This document shows, piece by piece, positions 20,609 to 30,115 of a stretch of DNA of 64,000 nucleotides. Made by a program: the position numbers and the translations under genes. Source of the DNA: Marinobacter pelagius. GTDB taxonomy: Bacteria > Pseudomonadota > Gammaproteobacteria > Pseudomonadales > Oleiphilaceae. The notes below the pieces were generated by a model. It searched no databases. It saw only the letters and a list, made by a program, of their open reading frames with translations, and was not told the origin of the DNA. Location: positions 1 to 64,000 of the forward strand of contig NZ_FOUR01000008.1 in the NCBI RefSeq assembly GCF_900114925.1, written 5' to 3'. How positions within the stretch are numbered: the stretch's first letter is position 1; each line of letters begins with the position of its first letter.

Positions 20609-21213
20609 TTCAGCAGATCAACCTTTACACCAGTGAGCTGCGTCCTCGGCAACAGCGGTTGTCTGCGGCCACGGCTCTTGGTATTACCGTTTTGCTGATC
20701 CTGATTATTGCCGGCTATGCCGCCTGGCTCAGTCACGAGCAGCAGCAGTTGGCGCAAGAAGTCACCGGGATGGAGCAACAGAATGTCCGTTTGGATGAGG
20801 CGGTGGCCAGCCTGTCCGAGGCGGTCGAGCGCCGCCAGCCGGATCCCGAGCTGGAGGCGGCATTGCAGCGTATCAGTGAAACCCTGGCCAGACGCCAACG
20901 ACTTCTGGAGCGTGTAGAGGGGCTGGTCGTCAGCCCGGGGCAAGGTTTTTCCCCGCAGATGGCAGCCCTGGCGCGGCAGATTCCGGAGAATGTCTGGCTT
21001 ACCGGCATAGTCCTGGAGGCCCAGCCCCAGCGAATTCAGATCGAAGGCCGGACCCGTACCTCGGCGCAGGTGCCACTGTACCTGGAGCAGTTGGGGCAGG
21101 CGCCGGCTTTCACCGGCAGGACGTTCGGAGTGTTCCGCCTTGATCGCCCGGACGAAGGTAACTGGGTGGAATTCTTTGTGGCCAGTGAGCCTGGTGCCGG
21201 GGAGGAGTCATGA
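20605..21213 (+). CDS. PilN-like MSHA alignment protein (MshI2)
   Basis: ATG 20605 (MIQQINLYTSELRPRQQRLSAATALG) gives 202 aa with one membrane helix at about residues 22-44 and a coiled-coil periplasmic region (HEQQQLAQEVTGMEQQNVRLDEAV...), followed by a small ferredoxin-like domain. The conserved INLYTSELRPR stretch before the helix corresponds to the INLLPWR-type motif with which PilN binds PilM. It overlaps mshI and mshJ by 4 nt each. Confidence 0.82.
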   Translation: MIQQINLYTSELRPRQQRLSAATALGITVLLILIIAGYAAWLSHEQQQLAQEVTGMEQQNVRLDEAVASLSEAVERRQPDPELEAALQRISETLARRQRLLERVEGLVVSPGQGFSPQMAALARQIPENVWLTGIVLEAQPQRIQIEGRTRTSAQVPLYLEQLGQAPAFTGRTFGVFRLDRPDEGNWVEFFVASEPGAGEES

Positions 21214-21905
21214 GCGACGCCCGACAGAGTGGCCTGGCAAGGCTCGGAGACTGGTTCAATGATCGCCCCGCCAGGGAGCGGGTGCTGTTGCTGGTCACCG
21301 GGCTGGTGGTCGTGCTGTTCGCCGGATGGGAGTTCGCACTGGGCCCGGTCAGCCAGGAGATCAGGAATCTGGAAAGCCGTCGGGTACTGGCGGAAACCCG
21401 CCAGACGGATCTGCTTACCCGGCAACAGGAGCTGGAACAGATACTGGCCCAGGATCCTTCTGAGGAGCTACGCCAACGCCTGGAACAGCGGCAGAGTCGT
21501 CTGGACCAGCTTGATCAGCAGGTGGCCGAGACTGCAGGCCAGCTGATTGCGCCAAGGGCGATGGTAGCGTTGTTGCGGGAAATTCTGGCGGCGCAGGACA
21601 ACCTGACCCTGCAGGCAATGGAATTGAAAACACCGGAGCCGGTGTACGCGGACTCCGGAACAAGTGGTTCCGGAAATGGTGAGGCAGCCGGCGGCACGCC
21701 CGAACCACTGCTGTTTGCGCACTCGGTTGAGCTTCGGGTTCAGGGCGGTTATCTGGATGTACTCGCGTACCTGGAGCGTCTGGAGGCGATGGATGACCGG
21801 CTCGGATGGGTGCGGTTGAGTTACGACGCCACGTCCTGGCCAGCCGGAGAAGCCGTGATCGAGGTGCGGACGCTGAGCCTGGACAAGGCCTGGCTGGGGG
21901 TATGA
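21210..21905 (+). CDS. mshJ: MSHA biogenesis protein MshJ (PilO-like)
   Basis: A 231-aa bitopic inner-membrane protein: cytoplasmic N-terminus with WFNDRPARERVLLLVTGLVVVLFAGWEF as membrane entry and helix, a periplasmic coiled coil (residues 45-110), then a PilO-type domain (VELRVQGGYLDVLAYLERLEAM). It would pair with the PilN-like protein. Start overlaps the previous stop as ATGA. Confidence 0.85.
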   Translation: MSDARQSGLARLGDWFNDRPARERVLLLVTGLVVVLFAGWEFALGPVSQEIRNLESRRVLAETRQTDLLTRQQELEQILAQDPSEELRQRLEQRQSRLDQLDQQVAETAGQLIAPRAMVALLREILAAQDNLTLQAMELKTPEPVYADSGTSGSGNGEAAGGTPEPLLFAHSVELRVQGGYLDVLAYLERLEAMDDRLGWVRLSYDATSWPAGEAVIEVRTLSLDKAWLGV

Positions 21906-21906
21906 C

Positions 21907-22230
21907 ATGAGATTCGCCGGATCGTTAATCGCCATTATCGCTTTGCTCGCCAGCATGCCGGTCGATGCCCTGCAGGATCCTACCAAACCGCCCGGTACGG
22001 AAGCTCCGGCGATCCGTAGCCAGCCGGCAAGGTCCCTGTCCCTGGACTCGATCGTCTATGGCCGGGATCGCAAGGTAGCGGTTATTGAAGGCGAGGCGCT
22101 CCGGGAAGGCCAGGGTGCCAATGGCATCCGCGTGACAAAAATTCATCAGGACCGGGTCGAGGTGCTGGATCGGGGTGATCCCCGGGTCCTTTACCTGGAC
22201 AAGCTTCCGCAAGTGCGGGGAACCCAATGA
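21907..22230 (+). CDS. mshK: MSHA biogenesis protein MshK (PilP-like)
   Basis: A 107-aa exported protein with a signal-like N-terminus (MRFAGSLIAIIALLASMPVDALQ), then DPTKPPG and a short C-terminal beta domain (LSLDSIVYGRDRKVAVIEGEALREGQ) of the type that links inner-membrane proteins to the secretin. It sits between mshJ and mshL and overlaps mshL by 4 nt. Confidence 0.82.
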   Translation: MRFAGSLIAIIALLASMPVDALQDPTKPPGTEAPAIRSQPARSLSLDSIVYGRDRKVAVIEGEALREGQGANGIRVTKIHQDRVEVLDRGDPRVLYLDKLPQVRGTQ

Positions 22231-23948
22231 CAGAAATTCAGGCAACCATGAATTCATTCAAGAAGCTGGCGTTGATCGTTGTTGCCGGGATGGTACTGAC
22301 CGCCTGCAGCAACAACCCGCTGATGCGCACGGGGGCGGCGACCTCCACAGACGCGGCGGACGATATCGTGCGAGCCCTCGAGGAGGTCGAAGCGGAACAG
22401 CAGGGTGGGAATGGCTCTCCCGAACCTGCGACGTCTGCCATGCCTGCCGATATCAGTGCCCAGCTGTTGCCACCTCTTGCCGCGGACAATGATTTGGAGG
22501 AGCGCTTTGACGTCAATGCCCGGAGCGTGGCGGCAGACAGCTTCTTCCAGTCCCTGGTGACCGGCACCCGTTTCAACGTAGTGGTGCATCCGGAAGTCAC
22601 GACCGCGATCGACCTTCGTCTTCGGGATGTCACCGTTCCTGAGGTCATGGACATTGTTGCCGACCTGTATGGCCTGGATATCCAGCGCAAGGGCCGCTTG
22701 TACCAGGTCAACGCCGACCGCATCCAGACCCGGATCTTTCCCATCGATTATCTGCATTTCAAGCGCAAGGGTGGTTCCGAAACCCGCGTGAGCTCCGGCC
22801 AGGTAACCAGTTCCCGCAGCAACGCCAGCAATGGCGATACCGACAACGGCGAGACCCGGAGCCTGATCGGTACCGCAATCTCCACCGAGACCGAATCGGA
22901 TTTCTGGCAGGATCTGCGTACCTCCGTGGAGATGATCGTCAGTACCGGTGAGGGTGGCCAGGTGATCGTGAACCCGGGCCCGGGCCTTATCATGGTGCGG
23001 GGTGGTTCCGAGCAGCTGCGGCTGGTGGAAGATTACCTGCGCCGGACCGAGCTGATCATGCAGCGGCAGGTGGTACTGGAGGCCAAGATTCTGGAGGTGG
23101 CACTCAACGAGGGCTACCAGCAGGGCATCAACTGGTCCGATCTCCAGCGCGCCTCCTCGGTAACGGCTGCAGACGGATTGCCGGCGGATTTCACCGCCCA
23201 AAGCCTGGCCGGGCAGGCCATTCAGACATCCGACATCGGTGGCCTGTTTTCCGCTACGTTCCGGGAAGGCAGTTTTACCGCGCTGATCGAATTGCTGGGT
23301 ACCCAGGGTAACGTGCAGATTCTCTCCAGCCCGCGGATTTCCACGGTGAACAACCAGAAGGCGGTGATCAAGGTAGGTACCGACGAATTCTTTGTGACCG
23401 ACATCGACTTTGATGACGAGAATTCCGCCGTCACCGGTTCGGACAGCACTTCCACCTCCGTGGAGCTGACGCCGTTCTTCTCCGGTATCTCCCTGGATGT
23501 AACGCCCCAGATTGGCGAGGACGGAAACATTACCCTGCACGTGCATCCGTCTGTGAGCGAAGTGAATGACCAGGAAAAAATAATCACCATCGGTGAGCGG
23601 GACGTGACCCTGCCGCTGGCAGCCAGCAAGGTCCGGGAAACCGACAGCATTGTCCGGGCCGAAAGTGGCCAGATCGTGGTGATCGGTGGCCTTATCCAGA
23701 ATACCAGTGAGGACACCAATTCCTCGGTGCCTTTCTTCAGTGAAATCCCCCTGGTTGGTGAGCTGTTCAAGCAGCGCCGGTTCGAGTCCCGCAAGAGCGA
23801 GCTGGTGATCCTGCTGCGCCCGGTGGTGGCCCAGACGTCGACCATGAACGCGGATGTTTCCGCGAGCCGGGAGCGTATGGAAGTGTTGCGGGAGCTGCTG
23901 CAGTCCTCGCGGTCGGTCACTCCGGAGCCGGAGAAAGCGCCACGCTGA
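22227..23948 (+). CDS. mshL: MSHA secretin MshL
   Basis: A 573-aa outer-membrane secretin lipoprotein: lipobox LTAC with Cys27, STN-like and N-domain region (VVHPEVTTAIDLRLRDVTVPEVMDIVADLYGLDIQRKG), and the secretin core toward the C-terminus (QVVLEAKILEVALNEGYQQGINW, GNVQILSSPRISTVNNQKAVIKVG, VPFFSEIPLVGELFKQRRFESRKSELVILLRPVV). ATG 22227 overlaps mshK; ATG 22248 (MNSFKKLALIVVAGMVLTAC) gives a cleaner signal peptide and is a fair alternative start. Confidence 0.92.
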   Translation: MTEIQATMNSFKKLALIVVAGMVLTACSNNPLMRTGAATSTDAADDIVRALEEVEAEQQGGNGSPEPATSAMPADISAQLLPPLAADNDLEERFDVNARSVAADSFFQSLVTGTRFNVVVHPEVTTAIDLRLRDVTVPEVMDIVADLYGLDIQRKGRLYQVNADRIQTRIFPIDYLHFKRKGGSETRVSSGQVTSSRSNASNGDTDNGETRSLIGTAISTETESDFWQDLRTSVEMIVSTGEGGQVIVNPGPGLIMVRGGSEQLRLVEDYLRRTELIMQRQVVLEAKILEVALNEGYQQGINWSDLQRASSVTAADGLPADFTAQSLAGQAIQTSDIGGLFSATFREGSFTALIELLGTQGNVQILSSPRISTVNNQKAVIKVGTDEFFVTDIDFDDENSAVTGSDSTSTSVELTPFFSGISLDVTPQIGEDGNITLHVHPSVSEVNDQEKIITIGERDVTLPLAASKVRETDSIVRAESGQIVVIGGLIQNTSEDTNSSVPFFSEIPLVGELFKQRRFESRKSELVILLRPVVAQTSTMNADVSASRERMEVLRELLQSSRSVTPEPEKAPR

Positions 23949-23949
23949 T

Positions 23950-24789
23950 ATGTACGAAACCCATTTCGGACTGCAGGAAGCACCGTTCGCATTGACGCCC
24001 AATACCCGCTACTTCCTGCGGGCGCCCAGCCATGCCGATGCGCTGGAATTGCTGCTCGTGGCGCTGAAAGAGCGGGAAGGGTTTATCAAGATTACCGGTG
24101 AGGTGGGTACCGGCAAGACTCTGCTTTGCCGCTTGCTGCTCAAAGATCTGCGGGACCGGGTCAGCACGGCCTATATCCCCAATCCCAATTTGCCTCCTGA
24201 AGCACTGTACGAGGCGGTGGCCGAGGAGCTCGGCGTGGATGTCTCCAAATGTGCCAACACCCATCAGGTACTGAAAGCCCTGAATCGGCGTCTGATCAAA
24301 CTGGCCATGGAGCGGCGCTCGGTTGTTCTGGTGATCGATGAGGCCCAGGCCATGCCTGAACCGACCATTGAAGCGCTCCGGTTACTCACCAACCTGGAAA
24401 CGGAAAGCCGGAAACTGTTGCAGGTGGTGCTTTTCGGGCAGCCCGAGCTGGATGTCATGTTGGGCAAGGAGAGTCTTCGGCAGCTGCGCCAGCGCATAAC
24501 TTTCCAGTACAGGCTCAGTGCCCTGGATCGCCAGTCTGTCAGCCAGTATCTGCGTCATCGGTTGGCCCAGGCCGGATACAACGGCGGCGAACTGTTTGCC
24601 CCGGCAGCCCTGAAACTCATTACCCGTTCTTCCGGCGGTATACCGAGGCTGGTCAACGTGTTGGCCCACAAGGCCATGCTGGCGGCCTGGGGGCAGGGGG
24701 CCCGGCAGGTGAACCGCGCCCATGTGCTCCGCGCCATTCGGGACACCGAAAGTGCCCGACAGCCCGGCCTGTTAGCGAGGTGGTTATGA
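23950..24789 (+). CDS. mshM: MSHA biogenesis ATPase MshM (ExeA-like)
   Basis: A 279-aa AAA-type ATPase. MYETHFGLQEAPFALTPNTRYF is the ExeA/MshM N-terminus; Walker A GEVGTGKT lies at residues 50-57 and Walker B is VVLVIDEAQAM. Proteins of this family help insert or assemble secretins across the peptidoglycan. It follows mshL after one base and overlaps mshN by 4 nt. Confidence 0.9.
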   Translation: MYETHFGLQEAPFALTPNTRYFLRAPSHADALELLLVALKEREGFIKITGEVGTGKTLLCRLLLKDLRDRVSTAYIPNPNLPPEALYEAVAEELGVDVSKCANTHQVLKALNRRLIKLAMERRSVVLVIDEAQAMPEPTIEALRLLTNLETESRKLLQVVLFGQPELDVMLGKESLRQLRQRITFQYRLSALDRQSVSQYLRHRLAQAGYNGGELFAPAALKLITRSSGGIPRLVNVLAHKAMLAAWGQGARQVNRAHVLRAIRDTESARQPGLLARWL

Positions 24790-25934
24790 GCCTGCTGAAC
24801 GACGCACTCCGGGCCGCGGAGCAACGGCAACAGAAGCCGGAGGCGCCTGCTGCCTATACTGGCCAGGGTTACGCCGTGCCGGCCAGAAAGAGCCGGCTGG
24901 TGCCGGTATTGCTGGGGCTGGTGGTCGTGCTGGCATCGGTGGCTGGTTACGCCCTGCTCGCCGGCAACCAGGGCGTTGCGGAAACCGCACAGGCAGAGAC
25001 GCCGGATTCGACGCCGCCAGTGGCGGAACAACCGGAGAACAACTCCACGGAGTCGCCTGTGAATCAGGCGCCCCAGGATCCGGGGGCGGAGATCGCGCCA
25101 GAAAAGCCAGTTACCAAGACGCTACAGGCCAAAGATCCGGAGCCGGTGACAGTAAAAGCGCCTGAAGAAGCGCCGGAAACCGCGCCCCGAAATGCACCGG
25201 AACCTGCTCCCGGGTCCGAGCCCAAGACCGGGCAGGAGCCAGCGCCGGCTCCTGAAAAGCAGGTTGCCCAAAGCACCCGGTCGGAACCGGAAAATCCACC
25301 GGTCAGTCAGGAGCAACCGTCTGAGCCGGAAACCGAACCCGCACAGGTCAAACAAGTACGCGAGACCCCCGAGAGTATTGATCGCCGGGTGAGTCGTGAG
25401 CTGGCTTCCCTGCTCAGGCAAGGCCGTTTCCGGGAAGCCGGTGAACAGTTGCGCGCCCTGCTGGCGGAACAGCAGGCCCCGGTTAGTCGCGCAACTCTGG
25501 CCCGTGCCCTGCTGGTGGAAGATCAGCCGGAAATTGCCCTGGCCTGGCTGCCGGTACCGCAGGTGATGGCTGTGCCTGAATTACGCTTGCTCCGGGCCAG
25601 GGCGCTGCTGGCGACCGGTGAGCTGGACGGTGCGGTAAACGTCTTGCGCAGCCAGGTACCGCCCCTGGAAGGAAATATCGAATACCGGGTAACCCTGGCG
25701 ACCCTGCTGCAACAGGCCGGTGAGAGTGGTGCGGCCGCTGAACAATGGACCGCGCTGCTGACGACCGATGACAGCCGGGCCGCCTGGTGGGTAGGCCTTG
25801 GCGTGGCCCTGGAATCCCAGGGCAAATCCGCAAGCGCCAAGCGCGCCTATACCCAGGCCGCAGCACTGCCGGGGCTGTCGAAGTCCCTGGCGGAGTATGT
25901 TCGTGAACGTTTGAAGCAATTACAGGCAGGCTGA
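24786..25934 (+). CDS. mshN: MSHA biogenesis protein MshN (TPR)
   Basis: A 382-aa protein: short cytoplasmic N-terminus MSLLNDALRAAEQRQQ, one membrane helix (about 37-60, LVPVLLGLVVVLASVAGYALLAG), a long Pro/Glu-rich periplasmic spacer (about 65-200) and TPR-like repeats (about 200-382). ATG 24786 is chosen over GTG 24780, giving a 4-nt overlap with mshM. The stop abuts the mshE ATG directly. Confidence 0.87.
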   Translation: MSLLNDALRAAEQRQQKPEAPAAYTGQGYAVPARKSRLVPVLLGLVVVLASVAGYALLAGNQGVAETAQAETPDSTPPVAEQPENNSTESPVNQAPQDPGAEIAPEKPVTKTLQAKDPEPVTVKAPEEAPETAPRNAPEPAPGSEPKTGQEPAPAPEKQVAQSTRSEPENPPVSQEQPSEPETEPAQVKQVRETPESIDRRVSRELASLLRQGRFREAGEQLRALLAEQQAPVSRATLARALLVEDQPEIALAWLPVPQVMAVPELRLLRARALLATGELDGAVNVLRSQVPPLEGNIEYRVTLATLLQQAGESGAAAEQWTALLTTDDSRAAWWVGLGVALESQGKSASAKRAYTQAAALPGLSKSLAEYVRERLKQLQAG

Positions 25935-27704
25935 ATGGCTACGGAACCGAAGAAAAAGCTCCGTCTTGGCGACCTGCTGGTGCAGAACGACGTCATTACC
26001 GAAGAGCAGCTGCAGACCGCCCTGCGGGAGCAGAAAAACAGTGGCCGCAAGCTGGGCAAGACCCTGGTGGACCTCGGCTACGTGGATGAAGACACCATCC
26101 TCAACATGCTGTCGCGGCAGCTGGATCTGCCGTTCGTGCAGCTGCGTCACTTTCGCTTCAATGAGCAACTGGTGCGCCGGCTGCCGGAAGCCATGGCCCG
26201 CCGTTTCCGGTCCCTGGTGCTGGACGAGCAAGGCGGCGAACTGCTGGTGGGTATGGCCGATCCGCTGGATATCTTTGCCTACGACGAGCTGGTGCGGGTC
26301 CTGAAACAGCCGATCCGACAGGCCGTGGTGCGCGAGAGCGAACTGCTGTCTACGCTCGACCTGGTTTATCGCCGCACCGAAGAGATTGCCTCCCTGGCTG
26401 AAGAGCTGGAGGACGAGCTTTCGGACGACGCCTTTGACCTGGCGAGCATGTCGGAGGAACCGGAGAGCGAAGACGCCCCGGTGGTCCGGCTGCTCAAGAC
26501 CCTGTTCGAGGATGCCGTGCAGGCTCGCAGCTCCGACATTCACATCGAGCCTGATGAGACCGTGGTCCGGATCCGGCAGCGGGTGGATGGTGTCCTGCAA
26601 GAGCAGGTCATGAAAGAAAAGCGGGTAAATGCCGCTCTGGTCCTGCGCCTGAAGCTGATGGCAGGCCTGAATATCTCGGAGAAACGCCTGCCCCAGGACG
26701 GCCGCTTCAACGTGAGGGTCAAGGGCCGGAGCATTGACGTCCGGATCTCCACCATGCCTGTGCAGTACGGTGAATCCGTGGTCATGCGTCTGCTCGACCA
26801 GAGCCAGGGCCTGCTCGATCTCGACAGCATCGGTATGCCGGCGGAACTGCTGCAGCGTTTTCGCCGAATGATTCGCAAGCCCCACGGCATGATCCTGGTC
26901 ACCGGCCCCACCGGTAGCGGCAAGACCACCACATTGTACGGGGCCCTGAGCGAACTCAACCGCCCGGAAGTGAAGATCATTACTGCCGAAGATCCTGTGG
27001 AATACCGGCTGCCCAGAATTACCCAGGTACAGGTCCATCCCCGGATCGGCCTCGAGTTTGCCGATGTCCTCCGCGCCGGCCTGCGCCAGGACCCGGACAT
27101 CATGCTGGTGGGCGAGATGCGGGACCGGGAGACCGTGGAAATCGGCCTGCGTGCCGCCATGACCGGTCACCTGGTACTTTCAACACTGCATACCAACGAC
27201 TCCATCAGCAGCGCCATGCGCCTGATCGATATGGGCGCCGAGCCCTTCCTGGTATCCAGCTCCCTGCTGGGAGTGGTGGCCCAGCGCCTGGTGCGCCGGG
27301 TGTGCGAGAACTGCTCCGCGCCTTACGAGCCCACCGAGCAGGAGCGGGTGTGGCTGGAAACCTTCGATCTCGATCCGCTGGACCGGGAAGCCGGATTTGT
27401 CCACGGTCGCGGTTGCTACCAGTGCAGCAACACCGGCTACAAGGGCCGGATCGGCGTCTATGAAATGCTCGAGATGAACGAGCCCATGCTGGATGCCCTG
27501 CGCCAGCAGGACGTTTCCGGCTTCAGCAAGGCGGCCCGCCAGAGTCCCCTATACCGTCCGTTGGGCCGGTGTGCCATGGATTATGCCTTGCGGGGTGTGA
27601 CCACCCTGGAAGAAGTGGCCCGGGTGGCGGCTACCTCCGAAGGTGAGTTTTCGCCGGAAGACGAATTCCCGGGGCCGGATGAGCCGCTTGGAGGAGCTGT
27701 CTGA
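25935..27704 (+). CDS. mshE: MSHA extension ATPase MshE
   Basis: A 589-aa GspE/PilB-family hexameric ATPase that powers pilus extension. The N-terminal MshEN domain has the c-di-GMP-binding pattern RLGDLLVQNDVITEEQLQTALREQ (about residues 10-33). Walker A GPTGSGKTT, Walker B MLVGEMRD and the zinc tetracysteine CENC...CYQC are present. In Vibrio the MshEN domain makes pilus extension dependent on c-di-GMP. It overlaps mshG by one base. Confidence 0.94.
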   Translation: MATEPKKKLRLGDLLVQNDVITEEQLQTALREQKNSGRKLGKTLVDLGYVDEDTILNMLSRQLDLPFVQLRHFRFNEQLVRRLPEAMARRFRSLVLDEQGGELLVGMADPLDIFAYDELVRVLKQPIRQAVVRESELLSTLDLVYRRTEEIASLAEELEDELSDDAFDLASMSEEPESEDAPVVRLLKTLFEDAVQARSSDIHIEPDETVVRIRQRVDGVLQEQVMKEKRVNAALVLRLKLMAGLNISEKRLPQDGRFNVRVKGRSIDVRISTMPVQYGESVVMRLLDQSQGLLDLDSIGMPAELLQRFRRMIRKPHGMILVTGPTGSGKTTTLYGALSELNRPEVKIITAEDPVEYRLPRITQVQVHPRIGLEFADVLRAGLRQDPDIMLVGEMRDRETVEIGLRAAMTGHLVLSTLHTNDSISSAMRLIDMGAEPFLVSSSLLGVVAQRLVRRVCENCSAPYEPTEQERVWLETFDLDPLDREAGFVHGRGCYQCSNTGYKGRIGVYEMLEMNEPMLDALRQQDVSGFSKAARQSPLYRPLGRCAMDYALRGVTTLEEVARVAATSEGEFSPEDEFPGPDEPLGGAV

Positions 27705-28933
27705 TGCAGTTCTTCTACCGGGGCAAGGATACCAATGGCAGCCTTAAGCAGGGCTCGCTGATTGCCGGCAATGCCGATGCGGCTGCAGCAGAGCTGATGC
27801 GCCGGGGCATTACGCCTCTGACCATCCGGGAACAGGCCGAGACCCGCTCGCTGTCCGACCGTGTCAACCGGCTGGCGGTTTTCCGGGGCAAGGTGACCCT
27901 GGATGAATTGATCGTGTTCTGCCGCCAGATGCATTCCTTGACCCGGGCCGGCATCCCCCTGATCCGGACCATGCGCGGGCTGGCCGAGACTTCCCGCTCA
28001 CCGGTACTGGCGGACGTGCTCGACGATGTAACGGCAAGACTTGAAGGTGGCACCGCCATGGCTGCTGCTATGCAGGCCCATCCGGATGTTTTCTCCGACA
28101 TGTTCGTCGCCATGATCCACGTGGGGGAGAACACTGGCCGGCTGGACGATGCCTTCAAGCGCCTCGCCGACATTCTGGAACTGGAACGGGACACCAAGCG
28201 TCGGCTCAAACAGGCTATGCGCTACCCGATGTTCGTGGTGGTGGCGCTGCTGGCGGCCCTGATGGTGGTGAACTTCCTGGTGATTCCGAAGTTCGCCACG
28301 GTGTTCAACAAGCTCGGGGCGGACCTGCCGTTTCTGACCCAGGTGCTGGTGGGCACCTCGAACTTTCTGCTCGGTTACTGGTACGTGGTGCTGTTTGCGG
28401 TCGCCTCGGGCGGCCTGCTGTTGCGGCAATGGAAACAGACCGAGCAGGGCAGGCTGACCTGGGATCGCTACAAGTTGAGGCTCCCGGTAATCGGTAACCT
28501 GCTTGAGCTGATCACCCTGAGCCGGTTTGCCCGTAACTTTGCTTCCATGCTGGCCGCCGGCATGCCGGTCAACCACGCCCTGACGGTGGTGGCGGATGCC
28601 ACGGATAACGCCTGGATCGCGCTGCACATAAGGGACATGCGGGCGGGTGTCGAGCGCGGGGAAAGCCTGCTCCGCACCGCACGCCAGAGCGACATGTTCA
28701 CACCCCTGATCCTGCAGATGATTGCGGTGGGGGAAGAAACCGGTGCGGTGGACGAAATGCTCACCAACGTCGCCGATTTCTATGACGAAGATATCGATTA
28801 CGGCCTGAAGCGGCTGGCGGAATCCATTGAGCCAATCCTGATTGTTGCCATGGGCATACTGGTCCTGATCCTGGCGCTGGGCGTATTCCTGCCCATCTGG
28901 GATCTTGGCTCGGCCGCCATGGGGCGGGGCTGA
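27704..28933 (+). CDS. mshG: MSHA inner-membrane platform protein MshG
   Basis: A 409-aa PilC/GspF-family polytopic protein with two GspF domains: one around residues 68-190 (FCRQMHSLTRAGIPLIRTMRGLAETS) and one around 270-390 (LSRFARNFASMLAAGMPVNHALTVVADAT), each followed by membrane helices. It is the rotor-like platform on which MshE acts. Confidence 0.93.
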   Translation: MQFFYRGKDTNGSLKQGSLIAGNADAAAAELMRRGITPLTIREQAETRSLSDRVNRLAVFRGKVTLDELIVFCRQMHSLTRAGIPLIRTMRGLAETSRSPVLADVLDDVTARLEGGTAMAAAMQAHPDVFSDMFVAMIHVGENTGRLDDAFKRLADILELERDTKRRLKQAMRYPMFVVVALLAALMVVNFLVIPKFATVFNKLGADLPFLTQVLVGTSNFLLGYWYVVLFAVASGGLLLRQWKQTEQGRLTWDRYKLRLPVIGNLLELITLSRFARNFASMLAAGMPVNHALTVVADATDNAWIALHIRDMRAGVERGESLLRTARQSDMFTPLILQMIAVGEETGAVDEMLTNVADFYDEDIDYGLKRLAESIEPILIVAMGILVLILALGVFLPIWDLGSAAMGRG

Positions 28934-28934
28934 C

Positions 28935-29459
28935 TTGGCTGCGGTCAGCGCCGTGGGCTATGTCGGGGCGGACAACCACCGCCGGTTTCAGTGGTTGGTG
29001 GCATTTTGCCTTCTGGGGGTGGCAGTCACCGTACTGCTGATGTCCCTCGAACGCACCGCCGCCCAAGCGGAAAGACAGAGTGTGCAGCTGATGCTGAACC
29101 AGCTTCGCAGTGCGCTGGTGGTGAAAGGCGCCGAGGTCATGTTGACCGGCGGAAGGTTAGAGGATTGGCAAGGTACCAATCCAGTGGACTTGCTGCAGTC
29201 AGCCCCCATGAACTGGGGCGGGGATTGCAGCGGGGCGGAACACCGGAAAGGCATCTGGTGTTTCAGTCGGGGCGAGCGGGTTCTGGTGTACAGGTCCCGG
29301 TGGTCGGAGTTTCCAGGATTGAATGGTAGCCCGGAACAGGTGGAGTGGCTTTTTTGGCGTGTGGAAACGGAATTTGCTCGGCTGGGAAAGGTTCCCGAAC
29401 GCCGGGCGGTGGGGCTGGTGTTAAATCGTGTGAATTTTGGTCAGCAAAAGCCTTATTAA
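28935..29459 (+). CDS. mshF: MSHA biogenesis protein MshF
   Basis: A protein of about 174 aa with one membrane helix (FQWLVAFCLLGVAVTVLLMSL) and a periplasmic domain with two cysteines (WGGDCSGAEHRKGIWCFSRGERVLVYR), as in MshF. The start is uncertain: TTG 28935 sits just after GGGGCGGGG and 1 nt after the mshG stop; GTG 28953 and an overlapping TTG 28905 are alternatives. The name rests partly on position between mshG and mshB. Confidence 0.75.
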   Translation: MAAVSAVGYVGADNHRRFQWLVAFCLLGVAVTVLLMSLERTAAQAERQSVQLMLNQLRSALVVKGAEVMLTGGRLEDWQGTNPVDLLQSAPMNWGGDCSGAEHRKGIWCFSRGERVLVYRSRWSEFPGLNGSPEQVEWLFWRVETEFARLGKVPERRAVGLVLNRVNFGQQKPY

Positions 29460-29518
29460 CTATGGGGTTAATGGCAGATATGAGAAAATTGAACGATAGA
29501 TCAACTAAAGGAGCTGTT

Positions 29519-30073
29519 ATGAGCGTTCAGCAACGAAACCGGGGTTTTACCCTGATCGAGCTGGTGGTGGTCATTGCCATCCTGGCGATTCTGGCGGCCT
29601 TCGCACTGCCGCGGTTTGCGCAGCTTTCTGAGGAGGCGCATCGGTCTAGTGCCAAGGCTACTACGGGCGCTTTGGCAGCAGGTGTGGCTCTGGCCAAGGC
29701 GCAGTGGGTGACTAACGGGCTGTCAGGCTCCACCCAAACTCTGCAGGGATTTGGCGATGGTGACCTTAATGTTTCGAGTCGCGGGTGGGCTGTGGCTTTC
29801 AACGGAACTTATGAAGGTGAGCCGGATGGTTCAGCGATTATGAATGCAAGTCGGTGTGAACAGATTTGGAATGGTGTCCTGCAGGCCAACGCGCCCACAG
29901 TGGCTACCGCAACAGGTACTGGAGTCGAATACGTTGCCGCTGAGGTGCCTGCCGGAGCTGCGGCAGCTGACACCCAGCCTAACTGCCAGTTTACCTATCA
30001 GCTGGATGGTACCAGTTCAAAGACAATTACCTACGATGCAGATACTGGTTCAGTTACTACTAATGTGAACTGA
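29519..30073 (+). CDS. mshB: MSHA minor pilin MshB
   Basis: A 184-aa type IV prepilin. The N-terminus MSVQQRNRG-FTLIELVVVIAILAILAAFALPRF has the PilD cleavage site after Gly9 and Glu at mature position 5. The downstream AHRSSAKATTGALAAGVALAKAQWV and CEQIWNGVLQANAPT resemble MshB rather than the major pilin. ATG 29519 follows AAGGAG by 5 nt; a longer in-frame reading from 29345 overlaps mshF and is rejected. Confidence 0.85.
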   Translation: MSVQQRNRGFTLIELVVVIAILAILAAFALPRFAQLSEEAHRSSAKATTGALAAGVALAKAQWVTNGLSGSTQTLQGFGDGDLNVSSRGWAVAFNGTYEGEPDGSAIMNASRCEQIWNGVLQANAPTVATATGTGVEYVAAEVPAGAAAADTQPNCQFTYQLDGTSSKTITYDADTGSVTTNVN

Positions 30074-30115
30074 TTTATCGAGTAACGATAAAAACTTTAA
30101 AGGCGGAGTCGAAAT

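Noticed and set aside
22254..24002. A 582-codon open frame on the - strand
   Set aside because: It is antisense to mshL, whose secretin signature is unambiguous.
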